Shown here one piece after another: positions 27,270 to 38,593 of a stretch of 64,000 nucleotides of DNA. Made by a program: the position numbers and the translations under genes. How positions within the stretch are numbered: position 1 is the first letter of the stretch; every line of letters starts with the position of its first letter. Origin of the DNA: Glandiceps talaboti (taxonomy: Eukaryota > Hemichordata > Enteropneusta > Spengelidae); contig NC_135563.1 of assembly GCF_964340395.1 (NCBI RefSeq), positions 5,191,922 through 5,255,921 on the forward strand, read 5' to 3'. Below the pieces are notes generated by a model. That model saw only the letters and a program-made list of their open reading frames with translations, was not told the origin of the DNA and ran no database searches.

Positions 27270-28210
27270 GACTGTCACAAAGTTAACGTATATGATGAAC
27301 ACATTCACAGTCAACATCGCTGCAATTGTTTCTTTTGTATTTTCGAATTAAATTAATTGTTCAAATCTTTCATGCACATTTGATGATAAAGTTATCATTC
27401 CGAATAACCGCCTGGATGTCCATCCAACTACAGATCTAGACTTTCTCAAATGATACAACAGGGAAGTGACGGAGACATTCAACAATTATACTGTCACTGC
27501 CTGGTACTGACATGTAGCTAATATTATACAGCCCAGAGTCTGACTCGCATGTGAGGACGTGTAAACATGTACACGAGAGAACCCCAGGTATAAAGCAAGT
27601 CACGTGCACGTTCTTTTTGTGTGTTTATTGGTATCATAGTTTCATTACTAACTATTATTTCTTGTTCGGCTGCTAGTACAAATACCACCTGAATGTTCAG
27701 GCATACAGTTTCTGACTTTTGCGGCTGGACTGGTTTTACTTGAACTACAAAGGTCAACCCAATTCACACCTTCTAAATCCACCTTTGTCTTACAATATCC
27801 AATACTGATAAGACTTCGACTCCGACAAGGAGTTGGTTATAACCCGCTACACAAACTTAAATATTAGTATTAGCTCCGGTATAGGACTGCTAATCCTGTA
27901 CATGTCAAACACCAAATCAACATTTTGACAGCTAAAGGGTATACGATCCCTTAGTAATATTGTATAGTCACGTTCTAAACTATACTCAACGTTTGGTGTT
28001 TTGAGTTGGTGCTGATGACGAATGTATTATTCACAACTTGTTTTTATTCATGTGTGACGTTTAGTTGACGTCATTTCGGATATTGTGCAAAACTTGATAG
28101 TCAAGTACTCAGGCTCTCTTGAAGTTGCTATGTTATTCAGATCTACGTGCGTGATAGTCGATAGTCGGGATTGCGAAATCAGCGTTACACAGGACCATGC
28201 TCCAAATCTC
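27270..28210. other. Intergenic, nothing recognised
   Basis: Short minus-strand frames exist but carry no splice context or motif I recognise. Confidence 0.5.
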
Positions 28211-28213
28211 ATA

Positions 28214-28395
28214 GTATGATATGATATGATATGATATGATATGATATGGTATGGTATGATATGATATGATATGATATGATATGATATGATATGATATGAT
28301 ATGGTATGGTATGGTATGGTATGGTATGGTATGGTATGGTATGATATGGTATGATATGATATGATATGATATGATATGATATGATATGATATGAT
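28214..28395. repeat. Pentanucleotide array (ATATG)n/(GTATG)n
   Basis: About 36 pentamer units, with TATGA and TATGG variants in blocks. The Ser-Tyr-His-Ile frames are read-through. Confidence 0.97.
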
Positions 28396-29815
28396 AAAGA
28401 GTTTTATATAGCGCCTAGTATCCATCAAGTGGTGCCACTAGCGCTTTACAATGAATACAAAACATGTACTATCACAAATAAGCTCTCTCGAAAAGGCATA
28501 CCTCTATAGCAACTCCACAAGCGCCTGTGGTCAAGTATACATAAGTAAGTAAGATGCATACGAAGGGTGAAGTGGCCTTTGGTCGTACGAAGCAAGGGAA
28601 TTTGACCCAGTTATAGCCTATAATGTAGTAATCTCTGCTACTTCTGGTTTACTTCTCTACTACACTCGTACACGTTGTCCTCATAATATCAAACATACTG
28701 GTTGACTCATAGACAGTGGAGGGGAAATTTTCCCATCATGTCTATGGTTGACTATTGTATTGAAAAACAATAAATTATATTATTCCAGACCTATTCATTA
28801 ATAGGTACCAGAGATTAATTTTTAAGATACTACATAAAATGATAACTCAATTATTTTTGGAATCTATCAACAGAGACACGCGTGATTAGTCGACGCTTTC
28901 CATACGACACTTGGTCTATGTACATACATGTATATGCGTAATTCAAAAACAAAAACAATCCTTGTTATTGGAATCACAAAACAATGTACCTGTACAATAC
29001 TGTATGTGACTCAACGGAAATTAACATTACCAAATCGATATATCAGTATCGCAGGTTCAAAGTCAGCCCATTTGGTTTCAAAGTCCGTACAGCTGATCTA
29101 AATTCCGGTGCTGGCGTAACCAGTACGAGACAGTAGTACAAATTAAATGTGAAATCACAGCAACTATTATAATATTAAATCCCTCGCATGATATGGCTCC
29201 CGCGTTAACCCAGTCTCCTCGAAACACTCTAATCGCAGCTGATTCACCCGTCCCTTTATGACAAATGAGAATACATGACCACGTTGTATTAACTCCCCAC
29301 CCCCAGGGGGATACTTCCATCCAAAGAATTACCGCAGAAGTGTTGCCTAAAAGTGCAGCTACTTCACGTAAAATAAAAAAGATTTAGCCTTTAGGCAGCA
29401 GACTATATGTCCACTCATCGAATAAAGGGTACAGATACTGAGTATAAAATAAAATCATACAAATCGGGCCGTCCGAGCTTTAATTGGCATGAATTTTGTA
29501 AGGTTAGGCGCTAGGCATAGGCGGTCGTGTTACTAGGCATGGTTACTGGGTAGTGTGATATGTATGGCGCCTACAACGGCCGAAGTTTTCTTATTTAAGG
29601 GTCTGTCGTATTTATGTATAAGTATACCTTACATTATCCTTTTCGGCCAATAAGACATCCTTATGTATATTAGACATGGATAGACGTGATTATAGTATCG
29701 TACGGATAGACTTAGTCAATATCACCTATTACAACAAATGGACATTATGATAAAATATGGATTTGTGGTTTATTTAAACCCACGATAAACACTTTAATAA
29801 AGAGGATGGTTGTGA
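28396..29815. other. Intergenic, possible SINE-like scrap at left
   Basis: 'tttatatagcgcctagtatcc' and 'gcgctttacaatg' at 28399-28455 resemble 3' parts of tRNA-derived SINEs, but no A or B box is visible. The rest has no recognised feature. Confidence 0.35.
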
Positions 29816-30067
29816 AATAGGGAACTTGCAATCCAGACTGAGCATGCTCAGATGCAAAGGACTATGGGATTATCTGTGGTTATCGTAATATCTTATCTGG
29901 AGCTACCTATGAAATAAACCTCCACCACCTATCAAGTTAAATATGAATTGATCATTCGTGGTTATAAACAATTTAACAACATTGTTTACAATACTAATTG
30001 ATTAGTATTTATTATCACATTTCCCGTGATGCAACATTCAACATGGCGGGTTTTCAATTTCCCTATT
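29816..30067. repeat. MITE family 2, copy B (inverse of 27024-27266)
   Basis: Starts AATAGGGAACTTGCAATCC and ends TTTCAATTTCCCTATT. Both termini and the interior 'actgagcatgctcagatgca' match copy A read on -. Confidence 0.8.
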
Positions 30068-30446
30068 GCTGCATTTACTGGTTTATAAATCATTAATAAA
30101 TCCTTGTATTCCGATTGCTTTACTGTATTTGCTTCGTATCTATGCAATTAGTTATATTGCTACCAAGTAGCAATTCTTATGAAATTTTTAAGAGTATAAG
30201 TGCCTACACATACAGTGAATATTGCGATCACCGGTAACCATGGTAACAGCATAGGCAACTTTTAAAACCTATTATCAGAAGTCTTAACATTTTCACAAGC
30301 CATAGCATTTCAATAGTTAAACCGAGACTCTGCGATTAATCGACACAACCATATGCAATCACACTGAACTTTCGCATCATGAGAGTTTAAAAAATATCGT
30401 CGCCGTAGATTTATATTTGACATAAAATGAACTGCCAGGGAATTCG

Positions 30447-30730
30447 AAGTGTGTATAATATTCTCGATTGTATACGTTATCTTATATCCAAAGAACATGA
30501 TTCGATGGAAGTTCAGTTTTTGAGAACCAGGGAAATGGGTATCATATACACGGTGTTACTTAAACTTTGGATTGTGCTATGCTGACGAAACGTGTAAATC
30601 ATCATGTTTGCTGCCATCAACGACAGTGTTCGTGTATTCAACATTACTTTGTTTTTTAGGCTGCGTGATAAAATAACAATGTCGATAGAAACCCCCTACA
30701 CAGAAATATATAAAAAAATCTAACAAGCAG

Positions 30731-30740
<10 letters not shown>
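30447..30740 (+). repeat. Dispersed 290-bp repeat, copy 1, with (CAA)n tail
   Basis: 'gtataatattctcgattgta' through 'gaaaccccctacacagaa' recurs at 42404-42655 at about 90% identity by eye. Both copies run into a (CAA)n tract on their right, which suggests a 3'-tailed retroposon. There is no tRNA-like head. Confidence 0.7.
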
Positions 30741-30782
<42 letters not shown>

Positions 30783-31429
30783 TATTGTAGCATTTCTTAG
30801 GATATCTATATGATGGCGTGTTCACAAGTTTAGCCCAATAATTCATGCAACGCTTGGCAGTATACAAGAAAACTGGGTAACGACGAAAACTATTTAACTC
30901 TTTGTCCTTTGACACCCTTGGTAAACTAAAATGGTCTTTTGCATACACGATCATAAATCTCTCAATCTCATCTAAATAAATCGAATCATCATCATTGCTG
31001 ATCTTCCCAACCATTGCTGTATCATCTGCAAATTTGACCAATGGACACGAGATGTCAGAATTCTGGCAGCTGGCAGTATACAGTGTAAAAAGCAAGGGTG
31101 CTAAAACAGTGCCCCGGGGCGCACCTGTATTAGTATACGCTACGTCAGATTTTTTTACAATTTAAAGACACCATCTGTGGCCTATTAGTAAGGTAATTAA
31201 AAATCCAATGTACAGTTGAAGATGACAAGTTCATCGCTAAAAGTTTCTGAACAATAAGATGTGGCTGTATAGTGTTAAAAGCACTTGAAAAGTCGAAGAA
31301 CATTTATCTGATTGAACTTCCAGGTTTTTCTAAATGAGAATATACATTATTTAAAACATGTAACATCACATCCTTCTATACCCCTGTTCTTACGATAAGC
31401 AAACTGTAATGGGTCTATAAAATCAGAGA

Positions 31430-31900
31430 CTAAAATGTTAACTTATTTAAAACCACTCGTTCACAGACTTTCATAACGGCTGACGTCAATGCAACTGGTC
31501 TAAGATCGTTCATTGATGACATCGGAACTAAGTCATGCTTAAAATACAAATTGAATATGACAGAAGGAATACTAGCAAGTTGATCAGCGCAAGACTTCAG
31601 AACACGGGGTGTAACATTATCAGGCCTCGAAGCTTTGTTTGGGAGCACACTGTGGAGCACCCGACGCACCTCTTCCTCGTCGGTCGAGAGACGTTCGCTG
31701 TCGGTGACATTTGAGGACGCCGCGCTCAGTTCATTCCTGATCCGTGTATGCTCGATAGAGAAATCGTGGCAATCAAACCTGCTATAGAATGCATTTAGTT
31801 CGTTTGCACGGGTTGTTGAATTGCCTCCTGTAACAATGGTGTGTTTGCTACCGTTAGAGTAACCACTCATAAGTTTCAGTTCGTCCCATACTTTCTTCAT
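31430..31900 (-). pseudogene. LINE reverse transcriptase, N-terminal part
   Basis: 156 residues up to the fingers region: VLPNKASRPDNVTPRVLKSC, then DLVPMSSMNDLRPVALTSAV and CERVVLNKL. The usual 'GPD' reads RPD. It is followed in shifted frames by the palm motifs (31020-31400). Confidence 0.85.
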
Positions 31901-32120
31901 ATCATTACTTTTAAATTGTTTTCTACTTTCCTCTTGTATTCATCCTTCGCTTTCCTTATTTCATATTTTAATTTTTTCTGTACCCGTTTCAATTCAACAA
32001 TATCATGTTGTATGGACGCTTGTTTCTTCTGGTTTAGAAGACCCTTTATACTTTTAGATATCCATGGCTAGTTATTGGGATAAATCTTTACACATTTTCT
32101 GGAATAGCACAGCTTACACA

Positions 32121-32840
32121 TTAGTTAAAATAACTACAGACCGAATCTGCAAGTTCGTCAGTAATTGCGGCCGAGTTCACAAACACATCCCAATCTGTAC
32201 ATTCAAGAGAAGCTTTCAATTCTTCGATGGAATCATTAGACCAAACTTTCACTGAACGAGTACGAGTGGGTTCTCTCTGAACAACGGGTCTGTATCTTGG
32301 TAGTAGATGGATGACGTTGTGATCTGAACGACCAAGAGGGGGAAGTGGGGTTGAGCTATAAGCATTTCTGACATTTGTATAGTACATGTCAATCGTGCGA
32401 TCTTTCCTTGTTGGACAGTCGATGTGTTGGAAGAAACTTGTAGAGGCCAGTTTGAGAGAGCAGTGATTGAAATCACCTGTGACAATTTTCAGTGCATCCG
32501 GAGCTTCCGATTCCAAGTCATGAATGTAACCTCCTATCAAACCAGCTGCATCTTTGGCATTAGCACTTGGAGGAACGTAAATTGATGTAACAAGAACATG
32601 GGTAAATTCTCTTGGTATGTAATATGGTCTCATACTGACAGTGAGAAGTTCAACATTTGGTGAACACATTTGACTTTTCGTTGACATATTGTTAACATGA
32701 CACCACTTTTCATTAACGAATAAACAATACTCCACCACCCGTCTTTTTCCCCGAATCTTTCGTTCTGTCACCTCTGAAATAAGTGGAAACCATCGATGTT
32801 TATAATTACATGTGTGTCCGATACATCTTCTGTTAACCAA
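32121..32840 (-). pseudogene. LINE endonuclease (EEP fold) segment
   Basis: A 239-residue open frame covers most of the endonuclease. VTGDFNH and the terminal GRSDHNVI motif (catalytic Asp-His) are intact. The N-terminal ETW motif lies in another frame at 32850, so a frameshift separates them. By family knowledge this enzyme nicks target DNA for target-primed reverse transcription. Confidence 0.85.
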
Positions 32841-32857
32841 GTCTCAGTGAAACACAT

Positions 32858-33512
32858 CATCATCATATTATTATTATACATATGTTGTTGGTCAATGACC
32901 TGTTCAAAGTTCCATAGAATGTTACATAGTGAAGTCAGTCCAGTGCATACTTTCCTGTGCGACGGTATTGGAAGTATGGATCAATAGAATATTCATAGAG
33001 AATCGGTTTTGCACTCAAATGTCTGTCCAATCTTGACTTGAAAGAGTTTATAGTTGGTGCATTTACTACATTGTCAGGTAAGCTGTTCCATGGTTGAAAG
33101 ACTCGATTTGAGAAAAAAATGACGTCGAATTTCCAGTGAGGGTGTATTTAGTTTCTTTAATTTATATGGGTGACCTCGAGTAACCTGGCTGGTATCCAAC
33201 TTCAGTAGTGTAGATGAGAGGTTGTATAGACCATGAGTTAGTTTGTAAACTTCAATCATGTCACCTCTGATCCGTCTGTAAGTTAACGTCGGAAGTTCAA
33301 GTGAACGAAGTCTTTCAGGATATTTTAATTCATGTAGTCCGGGTATTAGTTTAGTGGCACGTCATTGAACAGACTCGATGGTTTTAATTTGATGAGCCTT
33401 GTATGGCATATTCTAAGTGAGGTCTAATCAATCCACGATATAAGAAGAGAAAGGTGTCCTTGTCCAAAAAGTTGAAGGTTCTACGGATGATCCCCAGAAG
33501 TCGATTTGCAGA
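32858..33512 (-). mobile_element. Second LINE 3' fragment inserted in the first
   Basis: The frame of the outer LINE runs YRNCSIM up to 33513 and resumes at ATG TGT TTC (CFTETW) at 32857. Between them is the C-terminal end of another LINE: RLLGIIRRTFNFLDKDTFLF, LIRPHLEYA, then DMIEVYKLTHGLYN, WNSLPDNVV-like and FKSRLDRHL. It ends in an (ATA)n/(ATG)n tail at 32858-32880. This is a 5'-truncated insertion, younger than the outer element. Confidence 0.8.
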
Positions 33513-34332
33513 CATAATACTACAGTTACGGTATTCATGTTGGAATTTGACACAGGTGGCAAGTTCGTCGACCTTGTTTGGTAAAGATTGAGCGTTACTT
33601 GTTATTATTACCGGAAGATATGGCCTATATCTTCTTTGCTTGTATCGTTGTCTGAGACCACCTCTTCTACCTCTTTTCCTCGCTTTCTTTGGATTGGTTG
33701 GTTCCATTTCCCCTGGGAGATCAATTTGCGGACGTCTCATAGAAAACTGTGTTGACCGGAGTGAACACAGTTCCGCCATTGTGTACTGTATAGGTGCGGT
33801 GACAAAGGAGAGATTGGCTTTGACCCAGTACAACTAACATCATCTATTACAAAGAACGTAGCAGAAAAGGCGTGAACGACTGTTGTCAGTCTGTAACCAA
33901 GCCTCTGTGTTGTGTAGTGTCCCAAGGCCATAGGTAAGGTGTATTACTTGTGCTGTGATTTGTAATTCAAACCTTTGTTTACAGAATAATATGATATGTA
34001 TTGCAGGACTTTAAACTGCTAATCACTTGGTAAATTACGAAACGACGTAATTATCTGTCTGTTTGTACATGACTTTTTAAAAACACAACATGTCTACCAG
34101 CAACTTAAAGAGCTCTGATCATACCGTACGCTCCCAGATTACAGAATTAATACGTAATTGTGTTTTTTTAGAAATCGATATACATGTACACGGTAATGAA
34201 TTTCATCACCTGCACTTTACATAGTGTTTGCTACCGTAAAATTAGAGGTAAACAATCATATATGTGCAGCATTTGAAGAGTTTTTCATGAATGATAAACA
34301 GTTCATTCTTCACCCTTCGTAGGTCAACAACA

Positions 34333-35388
34333 ATGCACACCAAATGTGTGATTGTGAATGGGATGCCAGGTAATGACTCCTGCGACAAACCAGCCCGTCG
34401 ACTATCATGTAAGTCCAGGAAGGTTTCCGTGTGGCTGTACTCTTTAGTAGTGGGTTTGATTGTTTGCCTAGTAACATACACTTCATACTTTCTTTATGAT
34501 CGTCGCCCTGGAAAACCCCCGTCCAATAAAATCAATGTCGAGCGGAAACACACTCTTAGTCTTACCCCTCACTCCGAGCCAGTTGTTCCAAATGTCGCCC
34601 ATTTTATCTGGTTTACGTGTCAAGAATTTCGTTTCGACCATCTGGTATCTCTTCTCAGTGCACACAGGGTGATGCAAGCAGATGTTGTAAACTTTTATAC
34701 AGACTGTGAACCATCTGGACAATGGTGGGAAGAAGCAAAACAAATTTCCACTCTCAACATAATCAACTACACTATGCCTACACAGATATTTGATCAACAT
34801 ATTAAATCCCCTGAGCATGCCGCGGATGTCGCAAGGCTTCAAATACTGCTTGATAGTGGTGGCGTTTATCTGGATACCGACGCCATTGTCGTCAACTCGC
34901 TCGAACATCTGAGACATTACGACTTTGTAATAGGACAGCCTGGGAAGTCAGAGATTGGCAATGGTATAATACTATCGGTCAAACATTCGGAGTTTTTGAA
35001 GATTTTCTACGATACTTACCGAGATTACAAGCCTAACTGTTTCGTTTGTAATTCTGGCTATTCTTCATTCGAGGTTGTCAAACAGTATCCACAATTTGTC
35101 CACATTGAACACAAGCGTGTTGTTGAGTGGAATGCCCAGCGTCTGTTCTACGGCCATTATCCTTGGTGGAATGACAGGTACACAGTACATGCTTGGATCC
35201 GAGCTTTCAGAGAGCAATGTGGTACAGAAATTAGATTCACATCGGAAAATATAAAGTATCTCGATACATCTTATGGGGAAATCTGCCGGTATGTGTATTA
35301 CGGATCTCGCCAACTTTATGAAGGAAGTATTTCGAATTATACTGAAAATGAAATTCGTCAGATTTATGCTTGTGGTAAGGATCCCTAA
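34333..35388 (+). CDS. Type II membrane glycosyltransferase with DXD motif (GT32-like), single exon
   Basis: 351 residues. The ATG at 34333 is preferred to the one 14 codons upstream, because a good acceptor (ttcttcacccttcgtag at 34322) lies between them, suggesting a 5'-UTR intron. A short cytoplasmic tail and one membrane segment (VWLYSLVVGLIVCLVTYTSY, about residues 33-52) are followed by a luminal catalytic domain. That domain begins VPNVAHFIWFT and contains HAADVARLQILLDSGGVYLD; the LDTDAI (DXD) motif binds the metal-nucleotide-sugar. This pattern is that of the Gly_transf_sug family (alpha-1,4-Gal/GlcNAc transferases, Och1). It probably acts in the Golgi; donor and acceptor cannot be told. 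Two N-glycosylation sites (NYT) are seen. It lies between two dead LINEs but is itself intact. Confidence 0.88.
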   Translation: MHTKCVIVNGMPGNDSCDKPARRLSCKSRKVSVWLYSLVVGLIVCLVTYTSYFLYDRRPGKPPSNKINVERKHTLSLTPHSEPVVPNVAHFIWFTCQEFRFDHLVSLLSAHRVMQADVVNFYTDCEPSGQWWEEAKQISTLNIINYTMPTQIFDQHIKSPEHAADVARLQILLDSGGVYLDTDAIVVNSLEHLRHYDFVIGQPGKSEIGNGIILSVKHSEFLKIFYDTYRDYKPNCFVCNSGYSSFEVVKQYPQFVHIEHKRVVEWNAQRLFYGHYPWWNDRYTVHAWIRAFREQCGTEIRFTSENIKYLDTSYGEICRYVYYGSRQLYEGSISNYTENEIRQIYACGKDP

Positions 35389-35514
35389 AGAGTTTATTTA
35401 TTTATTTATTTTTTTTAAAGTGTTTTATTTCGAGAGAGACAAATTGCAGCAACACAAGTGTAAAAATAACACATGGCACCATTTGGAACAAGTTGAGAAA
35501 AATAAGGTACGGTG

Positions 35515-36735
35515 CACAGGGTAGGGAACTAAATTCACTTAAACTTCAAAATTGTCCCATTTTGCACAAAACTTTGGGAGACAGTCTTTTCTTTTGGCAA
35601 TATGGCATTCAATCTTTTTTGTAAGTCTTACATTTAATTCCCCCAATATTACAGGATGGTATAGTTTTTGATAACTTACATTCATAAATGGTCTTTTTTG
35701 TTATCAATATAATGTGGTTCAACAGGTGTGAAAAGGAATTAATTGCATCGCCTAAAAGAATCTGTTTAGCTGACAACGATGATGGAGTTTGTAGGGCCAC
35801 GCCCCTTAGTGTCAAGAGTCTATTCCAAATAATGGTAGCACATTCACATTCCACAAATAAATGAATAAGGGTTTCGTCCGCTACGTTACAAAAAGTACAG
35901 ATGCTACTATTTACTCTAGGTGGATTCATATAGTGAAGAATAGTATCTGCATACAAAATATTGTGATTTATCTTCCATTGAAATTCCTGTAATTTTGACT
36001 CTATAGTAACTTTAAAATGCAGTAAACGTACTGGACCCAATCACCGTTGCAAATATCGAGAAAGCCAGAAAAGACAAGCTTGCTTTTCGGAGGAATTAAA
36101 TAATCTCCTGTTATATGTTTTAAGTGGAACTACTTTTCCTTTGGAGATAAAACTAATCGCCCTTTCTGGCCTAATGAGCACTGGACTGCCTCTTTTCCAA
36201 AGAAAAGGGATTGCCTGCAGAATTCCTCTCCAGTGGAGAAAGTGATTAAGATTACATCCTAATGAATTTAGGTTGTCCCAGCACTTTAACTGATTTTCAT
36301 TATTAAAAATATCTGCTATATATACAACACCTTTCGTATATAAAAATGAAATGAAAACCGACTTATTATTAATGAGAATTTCCGAATTGTTCCACAGAAA
36401 TGGTTCTGAGACAAGGGGCGAACTACTGGGATTTACCTCACTCCAAAAAACAAGCATTATTTCGTGGTAAAATTTTGACAGTGCAATTGGAATTAATTTA
36501 ACCTTGTAATTGCACCGAAAAACAAGCTTACCCCAAGTGGCTTTAAATAGAAATTTGCAAGTAACTTCCATTGACGTTTAATTTCTTTTGAAGTAAACGT
36601 TTTATCCATGAAATTCTAAAAGCTTTGTAGAGGGCAATAGTGTCAATCATGCCCAATCCACCGTCTTTAATATCACCAATTAAAGACTTTCTACTAACTT
36701 TGTCAGGGCCTTTCCAGATAAAACTGTGATTAGTA
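35515..36735 (-). mobile_element. 5'-truncated Tx1/L1-like LINE, ORF2 C-terminal part
   Basis: Read on -, it starts HSFIWKGPDKVSRKSLIGD and DGGLGMIDT at 36730-36600. It continues with LIPIALSKFYHEIM and LWNNSEILINNKSVFISF, then the C-terminal zinc-binding region FQWKINHNILYADTILHYMN, SICTFCNVADETLIHLFVEC and IIWNRL. It ends KKIECHIAKRKD and FCAKWDNFEV near 35520. Two or more frameshifts break it. The pattern is of vertebrate-type L1/Tx1 ORF2, different from the L2/CR1-like elements nearby. Confidence 0.85.
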
Positions 36736-36744
36736 TAGAAAGTT

Positions 36745-37048
36745 CCCTATCCCCACTGCGTAGTGTTGTTTCGATTGATTTAGTTGTGGAGTGTCTGAGG
36801 GTCCAGAGGTCAGGTCCCCCATGTTAACGCAATAGGGTAGGGATAATAAGCTCCTCACGGTGCTATATGTTCATTAGCATGACGTAGTACTATGCATTGT
36901 ATCAAGGGTGGGTGGGTGGGTGGGCGTTTTCCCTCCTCCATGTGATGTGACATCTGGGTGTTTGGGTTCTCCAATTATATACCCCTATCTCATGTATATT
37001 CATATGGTCTCAGCCAATCACTACGTAGTGTAGATAGTGGGGAGTGAC
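36745..37048. repeat. Possible MITE with inverted ends
   Basis: 'ctatccccactgcgtagtg' at left and 'cactacgtagtgtagatagtgggga' at right are imperfect inverse copies about 280 bp apart. A (GGGT)n tract lies at 36906-36925. No coding capacity. Confidence 0.45.
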
Positions 37049-37600
37049 GATGTCGCTTCAGTTTCTAAGGGTTTTTCTAAAGTGAATTGAAATGCAGACA
37101 ATAGAATTGGCAACACACCCTGTTATTTAATGGTATAACCCCAATGACAAAAGCCACTGCAAACAATGAAATTGTAAAGAGTGATTATTCATGTCATGTT
37201 GTTAGAGTATTGTAATGGCCACGAGACAGGCTTTTACAATACTCTATAACATACCGTTTGTCATTGACTCGACGAGATCTTGTTTATTCTATAGCTGCCA
37301 ATTATATGGTTTATAGAATGGAGGGTATTCATTGAATGTTTCATCCCCAAGTTTTCAAATAGCGTTGTTTTTATAGTTGTTAAGTTTGATATCTTTTTTT
37401 CACAAAAGATTGACTGTGGTGATGTCAGATAGGGAATCATTAGTATGTTTATTTGCTAAAAAACGAAACAAAAAAAGGCAGGTCCATACGGTAGGGCGGC
37501 GGTTTTGCTAATTTTTATAACAAAGTTAATTATTTTTTTAATGTTTTTTTTTTTGTTTTTTTTCAAAAATATTTGAGGCCAACATAAATGCCATTTTTAC
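37049..37600. other. AT-rich DNA beside the small-gene cassette
   Basis: T-rich tracts near 37500-37565 and no recognised gene. The outer border of the cassette may lie here, but no terminal repeat could be identified. Confidence 0.4.
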
Positions 37601-37601
37601 A

Positions 37602-37883
37602 TTATTTTACATAAAAGCTTTCATCTAGAGGGTTACTAAACGAAGCGCAGCAGTCAAAGCAGTGGAACCTTCCAAAGATGTTACTAAAAATGTTTTTACA
37701 AATATTGTCGCGAGGTATATTGAATCGTCTACATATATTACAATGTATAACGTCATACATGTTCATGTCTGACATCGAATCACAACAATGTGAGCAATGG
37801 GATTTCCCAAAGAACTTACCTCAAATGTTTGTACAATCGCGGATTGCATCTTTCTGTTCCTTACACAATTTACATACTTCCAT
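37602..37883 (-). pseudogene. Cassette gene 6: Cys-rich zinc-binding-like protein with internal stop
   Basis: ATG at 37883, starting MEVCKLCKEQKDAIRDC, then an in-frame TGA, then HCSHCCD, HCNICRRF, FHCFDCC and a TAA at 37602. The frame stays coherent past the stop (94 codons in all). Repeated CxxC pairs suggest two or more zinc knuckles. The start is 7 bp from the end of cassette gene 5. Not recognised. Confidence 0.5.
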
Positions 37884-37890
37884 TTTATAT

Positions 37891-38295
37891 TTACATACAT
37901 TTTTTTGTTAAATAAACTAATAATATTCCACCACCAGCTAAATAAAGGGATTGGTAGCTCTTCATATTGTTAGAAGGTTGATAATAATCACCTAACTGAG
38001 GTTCATTCTTGAGATGTTCAGTATGAGGATGATATTCTTGGTATAAATCTAAGTTTTCGTCAGTTGTAATCAGATTCTGTCTTGCATGGACATCTAAATT
38101 TCTTTGTTTTGCTACAAAATCCATTACTTTTTGTCTATGTTGTAACCATGCTTCATGATCTTTATTGAATTTTTCCAAAGCTAAATCATGTCTCTTTGTG
38201 TCACCAGATAGTGTCTGGCCTATATAACCAGCTCCAACAAAGGCAGTTGCATTTAAAACTGCTCCACCAACCATCATCGCGATTACACCACCCAT
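37891..38295 (-). CDS. Cassette gene 5: 134-aa protein with two membrane segments
   Basis: ATG at 38295 follows the leader gatatatatacata. A glycine/alanine-rich membrane segment lies near residues 2-25 (GGVIAMMVGGAVLNATAF). A helical, charged middle includes KRHDLALEKFNKDHEAWLQH. A short motif EPQLGDYYQPSNNMKSYQ precedes a second hydrophobic helix at the C-terminus (LYLAGGGILLVYL). It is intact. I have the impression that proteins with an 'EPQLSDFY-PS' type motif recur in marine invertebrate gene sets, but cannot confirm it here. Confidence 0.6.
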   Translation of the reverse strand: MGGVIAMMVGGAVLNATAFVGAGYIGQTLSGDTKRHDLALEKFNKDHEAWLQHRQKVMDFVAKQRNLDVHARQNLITTDENLDLYQEYHPHTEHLKNEPQLGDYYQPSNNMKSYQSLYLAGGGILLVYLTKKCM

Positions 38296-38326
38296 TATGT
38301 ATATATATCTAGATATAATTATAAAT

Positions 38327-38566
38327 TTATCCTTTATAAGGATCAACTTGTAACACATCATTTTGTTCTGACATATCTTTCTCCAATACTGCTCCACTCA
38401 CAACTATTTCAAGATAAGCAATCTTCTTGAATGAAACACTTGTTTTAGGACTGTCTGGGGCCATTTTCATAGTTTTATCAAGGATTAAACTATTAGCCAA
38501 TGTTAAAACAGATATAACTGCGCTGTCATAAAGACCATTCATGATCAACTTAGTGTAGTCTGTCAT
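38327..38566 (-). CDS. Cassette gene 4: 79-aa protein, function unknown
   Basis: ATG at 38566 directly follows tgtatatatacaaa. It reads MTDYTKLIMNGLYDSAVISV, then an amphipathic stretch and a charged tail ending DPYKG. Intact. The gap to gene 5 is 31 bp. No family recognised. Confidence 0.5.
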   Translation of the reverse strand: MTDYTKLIMNGLYDSAVISVLTLANSLILDKTMKMAPDSPKTSVSFKKIAYLEIVVSGAVLEKDMSEQNDVLQVDPYKG

Positions 38567-38593
38567 TTTGTATATATACAATTTAAAAAATAA

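Larger units (their letters stand above)
30577..33940 (-). mobile_element. Decayed L2/CR1-like LINE, interrupted by a second LINE fragment
   Basis: Read on -, it begins with RGGLRQRYKQRRYRPYLP at about 33700, then the endonuclease region (CFTETWLTEDVSD, TGDFNH, LGRSDHNVI) at 32860-32121. The reverse transcriptase follows: PNKASRPDNVTPRVLK, DLRPVALTSAVMK, a DFSSAFNTIQPH-like block, GAPRGTVLAPLLFTLY and FADDTA near 31020. Several frameshifts and a deletion after FADD make it non-functional. A separate LINE 3' end occupies 32858-33512. A (TTG)n tract at 30731-30781 marks the 3' side. Confidence 0.85.

Noticed and set aside
33384-33833. Single 149-residue protein
   Set aside because: It is a chimera read across the junction of two different LINEs (outer 5' part and inserted 3' part).
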